DNA of 64,000 nucleotides from an uncultured Ruminiclostridium sp. (GTDB lineage Bacteria; Bacillota; Clostridia; Oscillospirales; Ruminococcaceae). The notes beneath the pieces are model-generated. The model was not told the origin of the DNA. It searched no databases and worked only from the letters and a program-made list of their open reading frames with translations. Below, in pieces: positions 1-7,307 of the stretch. Within the stretch, counting starts at the first letter, position 1; each line of letters starts with the position of its first letter. The translations under genes were made by a program, and so were the position numbers. The stretch spans positions 1 through 64,000 of the forward strand of contig CANQKE010000011.1 of the NCBI GenBank assembly GCA_947624435.1, in the 5' to 3' direction.

Positions 1-419
1 ATCCAAACGTTACTACAAATCCTTATCGGCGAGTAGTGATTTTTGCGCTTCTGCTTTGGGTCAAGGTCGTGATTTATGGTCGCCAGCACAACATTGTGAC
101 CAATAAGAACGTCGTTCCCGATATAAATTCCGCCTTGGTCTTGAAAGTGACAGCAGGAATTTATAAACACATTTTTCCCGATGTGGATATTCCGTCCAAA
201 ATCCGCGTAGAACGGCAAAAACATTCTGAGACCATCGCCGACCGTTTCTCCGATAAGCGAGGACATAAGCGCGGGGATTTCCGTATCTGTATGATAGATG
301 TTGTTTAACTCCGCAAGTGCCTTTTGCGTTTCCTGACAAACCGCCCAAATTCGGCGGTTTATTTCGTCCTCATCGGGAACAGATTTCCCTGAAAAATACG
401 CAAGAATATCGTCGATCAT
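1..419 (-). CDS. Hexapeptide-repeat sugar O-acetyltransferase (3' end cut by window edge)
   Basis: Reading leftward from ATG at 419 gives an uninterrupted frame to the window edge, beginning MIDDILAYFSGKSVP and continuing through INRRIWAVCQ. It then enters left-handed beta-helix hexapeptide repeats (IHIGKNVFINSCC, GIYIGNDVLIGHNVVLATINHD). The conserved H in NHD near residue 130 is the usual catalytic region of maltose/galactoside acetyltransferases (LacA/Maa family), which move acetyl from acetyl-CoA to a sugar hydroxyl. The start is supported by AAAGGGGAG just upstream. The C-terminus is outside the window. The gene is divergent from a LysR regulator and may be its target. The exact substrate cannot be told. 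Confidence 0.85.
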   Translation of the reverse strand, partial: MIDDILAYFSGKSVPDEDEINRRIWAVCQETQKALAELNNIYHTDTEIPALMSSLIGETVGDGLRMFLPFYADFGRNIHIGKNVFINSCCHFQDQGGIYIGNDVLIGHNVVLATINHDLDPKQKRKNHYSPIRICSNVW

Positions 420-487
420 TTGTTTCTCCCCTTTCTGATTTCATAATAGCATATTATTTTTGAAATATCAAATACATATTTTATTTG

Positions 488-516
488 TTTTGTTATACTT
501 GAAAAGTATAACAAAA
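488..516. promoter_or_regulatory. Perfect 13-bp inverted repeat, likely LysR operator
   Basis: TTTTGTTATACTT (488-500) and its exact reverse complement AAGTATAACAAAA (504-516) are separated by GAA. The site lies between the divergent acetyltransferase and LysR genes and contains a T-N11-A core, the usual form of a LysR-family binding site. Autoregulation plus control of the acetyltransferase is inferred. Confidence 0.75.
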
Positions 517-546
517 TGTGCTATGATATTATCAGGAGGGATATTT

Positions 547-1440
547 ATGAATATCAGAGTGCTAAAATATTTTCTTGCCGCAGCTCAGGAGGAAAACATC
601 ACAAAAGCCGCGGAAATTCTGCATATGTCACAGCCGCCGCTTTCTCGTCAGCTCCACGATTTAGAGGAGGAACTAGGCGTAAAGCTGTTTGAGCGCACCA
701 ACAGAAAGGTTATTTTGACAAACGAGGGCGCATTGCTCCGACAGCGGGCGGAGGAAATTCTGGAGCTTGTTGAAAAAACAAAAGCCGACGTTTCACAAAC
801 AGGCAACATCAGCGGTGAAATTTATATCGGCAGCGGCGAAACCGAGGGAATCCGCACGCTTGCAAGGGCAATTTTTTACACAAGGCAGAAATATCCCGAT
901 ATTCGTTTTCATTTTTACAGCGGCCATGCGGAAGACGTTGCGGACAGGCTTGACAGGGGGCTTTTAGATTTCGGTATCTGCATTGAGCCCGCGAATATGT
1001 CAAAATATGATTTGATTAAATTGCCTACGACCGACCGCTGGGGTGTTCTCATGCGTAAAGATGATCCGCTTGCACAAAAGAAAGCTATCACCCCGAAAGA
1101 TCTTTTGCCGCGGCAGATAATCGCCACAAATCAGGCAATGGCAGAGGGCGAATTTTCGGGTTGGTCGGGCGGATTGTATCAAAAATACGACATTGCCGCA
1201 ACATATAATCTGCTGTACAATGCCGCAATTCTCGTTGAGGAGGGCGTGGGAATTGCATTGTGCATTGAAAATGTTATCCGTGATTATGCCGAAAATCCGC
1301 TCTGCTTTCGCCCGCTTGACCCGTCGATGAATGTTGGACTTGACATCATCTGGAAAAAGCATTATGTGTTTTCCAAGGCAGCAGAAGTGTTTTTAGAGGA
1401 ACTCAGAAATTATATACCAAAGGATTTGCACTCAAAATAA
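547..1440 (+). CDS. LysR-family transcriptional regulator
   Basis: This 298-residue protein has an N-terminal winged helix-turn-helix (residues 1-60, with ITKAAEILHMSQPPLSRQL as the recognition region). A periplasmic-binding-like effector domain follows (about 90-295, e.g. YIGSGETEG and DFGICIEP). The ATG at 547 is chosen because AGGAGGG sits 7-8 bases before it and because it matches the family N-terminus; an upstream in-frame ATG at 460 would run through the operator. LysR proteins bind as tetramers and respond to a small ligand, here unknown. It faces away from the acetyltransferase gene with the palindromic operator between them. Confidence 0.9.
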   Translation: MNIRVLKYFLAAAQEENITKAAEILHMSQPPLSRQLHDLEEELGVKLFERTNRKVILTNEGALLRQRAEEILELVEKTKADVSQTGNISGEIYIGSGETEGIRTLARAIFYTRQKYPDIRFHFYSGHAEDVADRLDRGLLDFGICIEPANMSKYDLIKLPTTDRWGVLMRKDDPLAQKKAITPKDLLPRQIIATNQAMAEGEFSGWSGGLYQKYDIAATYNLLYNAAILVEEGVGIALCIENVIRDYAENPLCFRPLDPSMNVGLDIIWKKHYVFSKAAEVFLEELRNYIPKDLHSK

Positions 1441-1495
1441 AGATATCATATTATTGTTTTAATTGTTATTAGGCAGTTTTCTTACCCTTGAACAC

Positions 1496-1720
1496 CTACG
1501 CTTTTATTTCCGTCCCGTCCTTGAAAGTAAAGCGAATATCGTCCTTTTTGTAAACGGTCAGATAATCGAGCAGGCCGCCCCACAAGGCATCGTCAAATGC
1601 GGTCACCGCACCGCCTTGCTTTTTCAAAGTTTTTACGACCACATTACCGACCTTTCCACCGCTATTTTTTATCTTCTGTAACGTTTCTATTGTGATCCTA
1701 TACCGTTCAGCCAAAAACAA
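1496..1720 (-). pseudogene. C-terminal remnant of a large serine recombinase
   Basis: About 75 codons with no ATG start and no ribosome site are open on the minus strand. The end (FDDALWGGLLDYLTVYK, then FTFKDGTEIK) resembles the extreme C-terminus of large serine site-specific recombinases of conjugative elements, which typically finish with a 'LVEKVTVY...F.DG.EI' strand. Catalytic and DNA-binding domains are absent. It fills part of the 366-base gap between the LysR gene and the galactoside operon, so it probably marks where a mobile element once sat. The family call rests on a short motif and is moderate. Confidence 0.5.
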
Positions 1721-1732
1721 ATATTCTGACGA

Positions 1733-1761
1733 TTGACAAACGCAAGAAAATATGGTAAATT
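1733..1761 (+). promoter_or_regulatory. Promoter of the galactoside operon with a direct repeat downstream
   Basis: TTGACA at 1733-1738 and TAAATT at 1756-1761 are 17 bases apart. Downstream, ACTTAA occurs twice (ACTTAAATTAACTTAA, about 1771-1786), before the ribosome site GGGAGGA at 1794-1800. The repeated ACTTAA is a possible operator. Confidence 0.65.
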
Positions 1762-1806
1762 AGTTATATAACTTAAATTAACTTAAGAACGATGGGAGGA
1801 AATATA

Positions 1807-4155
1807 TTGATAAGACTGAACAACGACTGGGAATTTTCCCAAAGCTGGAACGACGGCTTTCTGTCAGGCGGCGGAAAAGCAAAGCCTGTGCGTCTTCCGC
1901 ACACCGTAAAAGAATCTCCTCTGCACTATGCCGACCGCTCGGATTATGAGATGATATGCGGCTACCGCAGAAAGCTGAACATTCCTGCCGAAATGCAGGG
2001 AAAGCGGCTGTTTTTACAGTTTGACGGCGCCGCACATATCGCCGCGGTATATCTTAACGGCAAGGAAATTTGCACCCACAAATGCGGATATACCGCCTTT
2101 CGCACCGAGATAACCGACAAAGTCCGCTACGGGGAGGAAAATCTCCTGGCGGTAAGGCTGGACTGCACCGAAAACCCCGAAATACCGCCGTTCGGCTTTG
2201 TTATTGATTATCTTACATACGGAGGGCTTTACCGTGACGTATGGCTTGACGTCCGCCCGCAAAAGCTGATAACCGACGTTTTCATTCAGACGCCGACCTT
2301 AACTTCCGCTGAAATAAGTTATACCGCCGAGCCGAAAGACTGCCGGGTACGTTTCGACATAATTTCCCACGACGGAAAAACGATGGTTTCGGCAGTTTCA
2401 GAAAACGGAGAAGCTCTGACCGTTGAAGTCCCGGATGCAAAGCCATGGTCCACCGACGAGCCGAACCTTTACACCTGCAAGGCGACAGTCCTTGAAAACG
2501 GTAAAGACGGTGACAGCACCGAAACCGTTTTCGGCTTTCGCACTGCTCAGTTCCGTGCGGACGGATTTTATCTTAACGGCAAAAAATTTTTCCTGCGAGG
2601 GATAAACCGGCACCAGTCCTATCCCTATTTAGGCTACGCCGTGCCTGAACATCTTCAGCGTGAGGACGCACGGATAGTAAAACACGAACTTCAGTGCAAC
2701 ACAGTCCGCACCAGCCATTATCCGCAAAGCAGATATTTTTTGGATGAATGTGACCGTGAGGGACTGCTCGTGTTCACCGAGCTTCCCGGCTGGCAGCATA
2801 TCGGCGACGAAAAATGGAAAGAGCAGGCGTGTGAAAACCTGCGTGAAATGATCCTTCAGAACCGAAACCACCCAAGCATTATCCTATGGGGCGTGCGGAT
2901 AAACGAAAGCCTTGACGACGACGAATTTTACACAAAGACAAATGCAATAGCCCATCAGCTTGACCCAAGCCGAGCCACCACAGGCGTGCGTTATCTTGAA
3001 AAGAGCAGCCTGTTAGAGGATGTTTATGCGTTCAACGACTTTTCACACACAGGAAATAACGGTGGAGCAAGGGCGAAAAAGGACGTCTGCCCCGCCACCG
3101 ACAAGCCATTGTTGATTTCTGAATGTAACGGTCATATGTACCCCACAAAAGCATTTGACACATGGTCTAGCCGCCAGGAGCAAGCTTTGCGCCACGCCCG
3201 CGTTCTTGACGCGGCTATGTCCGACGGCGGACACGTTGGCTTTTACAGCTGGTGTATGTTTGATTATCCCACCCACAAGGATTTCGGCTCAGGTGACAGG
3301 ATATGCTATCACGGCGTAATGGACGCTTTTCGCAATCCCAAGCTCGCTGCCTCATTTTATGCATCTCAGGGGGAAGAATTTCCCGTTCTGGAGATAGGTG
3401 CATCTATGGATATAGGCGATTACCCCGGAGGACAGATAGGAAAGGTATATGCGTTTACAAATGCAGACGAGATAGCATTATACAAAAACGACGACTTTGT
3501 TACCAAGCTCCGTCCCAGTGGTTGGAAAGCGCTTGAACATGGTCCGATAGCTGTAGAGGACACTATCGGCGTTCTGCTTGAAACAAAAGAGGGCTTTCCG
3601 AAAGCCAAAGCCGACGCTCTGCGCAAATGTCTTCTTTCCGCGGGAAAATACGGTCTTGCCAATATGCCGCTTAAAGACAAGCTGAGAATGTTATGGTGCA
3701 TGATGAGATACAAAATGACCTTTCAGGACGGCTACGACCTTTACGGCAAATATGTGGGCAACTGGGGCGGCGAATCGACGGTATGGCGCTTTGACGCGCT
3801 GAAAAACGGCAAAACGGTGGCGTCAGTCACAAAGTCACCCGGCACAAAGCTCCATATTGAGGCTAAACCGAGCCATACCGAGCTTTCAGAGGGCGAGGTC
3901 TACGATCTTGCGGCAGTGAGGATCCGCCTGCTTGACGAATACGGCAACCTTGCGCCCTACGCACAATTGCCCGTAACTCTTACATTAAGCGGAAACGCAG
4001 AGCTTGTCGGTCCTTCTGCAGTAACTCTTGAGGGCGGCAGCTGCGGCACATATATCCGCACGACAGGCGGTCTCGGGGATGCCGTTCTTACCGTTTCCAC
4101 CCCGCAGACAGAACCCGTATCAATCAAATTCAACATAAAAAAGGAGAGAGATTAA
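1807..4155 (+). CDS. Glycoside hydrolase family 2 (beta-galactosidase/glucuronidase type)
   Basis: A cytoplasmic glycosidase of about 782 residues that would release a beta-linked galactose or glucuronate. The order is an N-terminal jelly roll (1-165), an Ig-like domain, a TIM barrel (about 255-540) and a C-terminal extension with a second beta-sandwich. The acid/base Glu lies in the RINES motif (E367) and the nucleophile in ISECNG (E439). I use TTG at 1807 because GGGAGGA lies 6 bases before it; an upstream ATG at 1792 overlaps that ribosome site. No signal peptide is seen. It is first in an operon with a sugar symporter (1-base gap) and a GH36 enzyme, which favours galactosides. The exact specificity is unproven. 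Confidence 0.85.
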   Translation: MIRLNNDWEFSQSWNDGFLSGGGKAKPVRLPHTVKESPLHYADRSDYEMICGYRRKLNIPAEMQGKRLFLQFDGAAHIAAVYLNGKEICTHKCGYTAFRTEITDKVRYGEENLLAVRLDCTENPEIPPFGFVIDYLTYGGLYRDVWLDVRPQKLITDVFIQTPTLTSAEISYTAEPKDCRVRFDIISHDGKTMVSAVSENGEALTVEVPDAKPWSTDEPNLYTCKATVLENGKDGDSTETVFGFRTAQFRADGFYLNGKKFFLRGINRHQSYPYLGYAVPEHLQREDARIVKHELQCNTVRTSHYPQSRYFLDECDREGLLVFTELPGWQHIGDEKWKEQACENLREMILQNRNHPSIILWGVRINESLDDDEFYTKTNAIAHQLDPSRATTGVRYLEKSSLLEDVYAFNDFSHTGNNGGARAKKDVCPATDKPLLISECNGHMYPTKAFDTWSSRQEQALRHARVLDAAMSDGGHVGFYSWCMFDYPTHKDFGSGDRICYHGVMDAFRNPKLAASFYASQGEEFPVLEIGASMDIGDYPGGQIGKVYAFTNADEIALYKNDDFVTKLRPSGWKALEHGPIAVEDTIGVLLETKEGFPKAKADALRKCLLSAGKYGLANMPLKDKLRMLWCMMRYKMTFQDGYDLYGKYVGNWGGESTVWRFDALKNGKTVASVTKSPGTKLHIEAKPSHTELSEGEVYDLAAVRIRLLDEYGNLAPYAQLPVTLTLSGNAELVGPSAVTLEGGSCGTYIRTTGGLGDAVLTVSTPQTEPVSIKFNIKKERD

Positions 4156-4156
4156 G

Positions 4157-5575
4157 ATGAAACTTACCCGTTCGCAAACCGTTGCCTTCGGTATAGGCGC
4201 AGTCGGAAAGGATATGGTATACGCCCTTTCCGCAACTTATGTAATGTATTTTTATCAGGATATACTGGGACTTTCCGCCACCTTTGTGGGACTTATCCTG
4301 ATGATAGCAAGAGTTTTTGACGCACTGAACGATCCGTTTATGGGAATACTCGTTGCAAAGACCCGCACCCGTTGAGGACGTTTCAGACCATGGCTGTTCA
4401 GCGGCACGGTGCTGAACGCTGTCGTGCTTTTTGCGCTTTTCTCCGCTCCAGACCTGAATGAAAGCGGAATGATGGTTTACTTTGCGGTCATTTATATTTT
4501 GTGGGGAACTACATACACCATGATGGATATACCCTACTGGTCGATGATACCTGCTGTTACGGAGCTTCCAAAGGACAGGGAAAATCTTTCGGTAGTGGGG
4601 CGTACCTGCGCGGGCGTAGGCTCGGCGCTTATACAGGTCGGCGCTCTCATAACGGTCACAGCGCTTGGCGGAGGAGATGAGCGCAAAGGCTTTTGCCTTA
4701 TCGCGTTGATAGTAGCCGCTATATTTATCGCCGCCGAAGTATTCTGCTGCTTTAAGGTAAAGGAACAACGCCTCGAAAAAGTAGAGACCTCAACGGTGGG
4801 ACAGATGTTCAAAGCACTTTTCCGCAACGACCAGGCACTTATAACCGTACTTGCCATACTTCTTGTGAACAGCGCCCTTTACCTCACCTCAAACCTTATC
4901 ATCTATTTCTTCAAATATGACGTGGGAGCAGTTCTTTCGGCAAACGGAGCAGGCTGGGAGGGTAATTACACCCTTTTCACTATGGTAGGCGGCGTATTCC
5001 AGATCCTCGGTATGATGGCGGTATATCCCCTTCTGCACAAAAAACTCACAAACACCGCTATTTTCAAAACCGCCCTTTCAATGGCTATCGTCGGTTATGT
5101 TCTCATACTTGGTTTTTGCCTTACGGGACTCGGCTCAAATATGGTCATTCTATGCGTATGCGGAGCGCTTGTGTTTATGAGTAACGGCATACTCACCGTC
5201 CTTACCACGGTATTCCTTTCGGGCTCGGTGGATTACGGCGAGCTTAAAACAGGCAGACGTGAGGAAAGCGTTATCTTCTCCATGCAGACCTTTGTTGTAA
5301 AGGCGGCGTCGGGAATTTCCGTTTTTATCACAGGCATAGGACTCGACCTTATCGGTCTTGAGGGAAACACTGACAACACTGGAGAAATAGTTGCTCAAAG
5401 CGCCGATACCATTATGGGGCTGCGTCTGCTGATGACCGTCCTGCCGATAATTCTTCTGGCGGTCGCATTCATCTTTTTTGTGAAGAAATTCACCCTTACC
5501 GATAAAAAGACCGAGGAGATAGCCTTGACTCTTAAAGAGAAAAAAGAACGCAGGACGGAAGAAGAAAATGCTTGA
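4157..5575 (+). pseudogene. GPH-family sugar:cation symporter interrupted by in-frame TGA
   Basis: Two pieces in the same frame, 4157-4372 and 4376-5575, form one 472-codon membrane transporter of the glycoside-pentoside-hexuronide family (MelB/XynP-like). It begins MKLTRSQTVAFGIGAVGKDM and has about 12 hydrophobic segments. Codon 73 (4373-4375) is TGA within KTRTR-*-GRFRPWL, where relatives carry Trp (RWGRFRPW or RWGKFRP). A single G-to-A change of TGG explains it. Everything downstream is intact and ends on a normal TGA overlapping the next gene by 8 bases. It may be a recent nonsense mutation, a sequence error or readthrough. An internal GTG at 4409 has no good ribosome site. Confidence 0.85.
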
Positions 5576-7163
5576 TTGGCGTATAAACATACAGACGAAA
5601 AGCGGCAGCGAGGAGTTTAACGGCAGTATAGCCCTTGCAGAACATCTTCCGCTCATTATAGAATGTGAACTGCCCCGGTGCAGGATAAACAGCGTAACTG
5701 CCGAAACCGATATTATCATCGACGACGATGAAAAGATCTTTATGAACGGCTATCAGACCTGGACGAACTGCCCCGAATACGGAAAGCCTGACAAAATAAG
5801 AGGACTTCACGGAATACCGAAATTCATTGTTGACAAATTCAGCTTTGACCGTTACGGAGATTATCATTTCGTGGATTACCCCAACAAAAAAGGAATAACT
5901 CACGGCTTTTCCTGGTGCTATTTCCGTAAGGGGAAAAAATACAGACTTTTCGCCTCCCTTGACGAGAAAAACGGCTACACTATGTTCACATATGACAGCA
6001 ACAGAGGCAGACTGAAAATAGAGCGTGACTGCAAGGGTCTTAGCTTTTGCGGGGATTTCGCCGCATTCCAGCTTTACTATGCCGAGGGAACGGAGGACGA
6101 AGTGTTTGACGGTTGGTTCAGCGCAATGGGCATACACGCCTCCGCTAAGCCTATAAGCGGTTATTCAAGCTGGTACAACCGCTACGAGGACATAAACGAA
6201 AGCGCCATAAAAGCCGACCTTGAGGGCTGCAAGAATCTGCTGTCGCCCGGCGATCTGTTCCAGATAGACGACGGCTGGGAGCCTGCGGTGGGAGACTGGC
6301 TTGAAACCGACAAGACAAAATTTCCCAATGGTCTTAAGCCTTTGTCGGATGAAATACACAGTGCGGGATTTCTTGCGGGATTATGGCTTGCGCCTTTCGT
6401 ATGCAGGAAGGGCTCCGAGCTTATGAGATCCCATCCCGACTGGCTTTTACAGGTGGACGGAAAGTCCTGGATCTGCGGCAGCAACTGGGGCGGATTTTAC
6501 TCTCTTGATATAGATAATCCGGAAGTTACCGACTATCTACGCAAAGTATTCGACGCCGTGCTGAACGACTGGGGCTTTGACCTTGTTAAGTTGGATTTTC
6601 TTTACGGCGCCGCTCCGTTCGGCACTGATAATGAAACAAGAGCAGGGCGTATGATAAGAGCTATGGACTTTCTCTGTGAGATCTGCGGCGACAAGCTGAT
6701 ACTCGGCTGCGGCGTGCCTGTTATGACAGCCTTTGGCAGAGTAGATTATTGCAGAGTAAGCTGCGATGTCAGTCTTGACTGGGACGACAAGCCGTATATG
6801 TGCTTGTTCCACCGTGAACGTGTTTCCACTAAGCAGGCGATAGAAAACACACTGTTTCGCAGCCAACTGAACGGCAGAGCATATCTCAGCGACCCGGACG
6901 TATTTTTCCTGCGGGATAACAATATCAGATTGTCCAACGACCGCAAGCTGCTGCTCGCAAAGATAAACGCCCTGTTCGGCGGAGTTTTCCTTACCTCAGA
7001 CGACCTTTCCTCTTATAACGAAGAACAGCGAAAGCTGTACCGCAGTCTTCTTCATTTGCGTGAGGCAAATGACGTGACCTTTGACCGCGACGCTTTAACT
7101 GTAACATACACCTTGGACGGAAAAAAGCACAAGCTGAGTCTGCCTAAAAAATGGTTTGGGTAA
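5568..7163 (+). CDS. Alpha-galactosidase, glycoside hydrolase family 36
   Basis: A 531-residue enzyme predicted to cleave terminal alpha-1,6-galactose from raffinose-type sugars. It has an N-terminal beta-sandwich (1-190) and a TIM barrel beginning near SSWYNRYEDI. The nucleophile is D343 in KLDFLYG and the acid/base is D400 in CDVSLDWDD. The motif DDGWEP is also typical of GH36. It is shorter than the ~720-residue classical form, lacking part of the terminal sheets. The ATG at 5568 overlaps the end of the symporter gene by 8 bases, showing translational coupling. No signal peptide is seen, so it acts on imported sugar. It ends before the leftward pPIWI-RE island. Confidence 0.88.
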   Translation: MLDWRINIQTKSGSEEFNGSIALAEHLPLIIECELPRCRINSVTAETDIIIDDDEKIFMNGYQTWTNCPEYGKPDKIRGLHGIPKFIVDKFSFDRYGDYHFVDYPNKKGITHGFSWCYFRKGKKYRLFASLDEKNGYTMFTYDSNRGRLKIERDCKGLSFCGDFAAFQLYYAEGTEDEVFDGWFSAMGIHASAKPISGYSSWYNRYEDINESAIKADLEGCKNLLSPGDLFQIDDGWEPAVGDWLETDKTKFPNGLKPLSDEIHSAGFLAGLWLAPFVCRKGSELMRSHPDWLLQVDGKSWICGSNWGGFYSLDIDNPEVTDYLRKVFDAVLNDWGFDLVKLDFLYGAAPFGTDNETRAGRMIRAMDFLCEICGDKLILGCGVPVMTAFGRVDYCRVSCDVSLDWDDKPYMCLFHRERVSTKQAIENTLFRSQLNGRAYLSDPDVFFLRDNNIRLSNDRKLLLAKINALFGGVFLTSDDLSSYNEEQRKLYRSLLHLREANDVTFDRDALTVTYTLDGKKHKLSLPKKWFG

Positions 7164-7307
7164 GCCTTGACTGTTATGATACAATAGATATGTTAAAAAA
7201 ACAGAGGTTTTCAGATAGGTATTTCTTTGTCTACAGCACCTCAGATTTTGAGCAAGCGCCTTTTGATAATTTGTTTCAAAATGACGCTTGCTTAATATTT
7301 TATCTGC

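Noticed and set aside
4157-5575. Alternative genetic code with TGA read as Trp
   Set aside because: TGA ends many intact genes here (for example the symporter itself, overlapping the next start), so only a local lesion or local readthrough is plausible.
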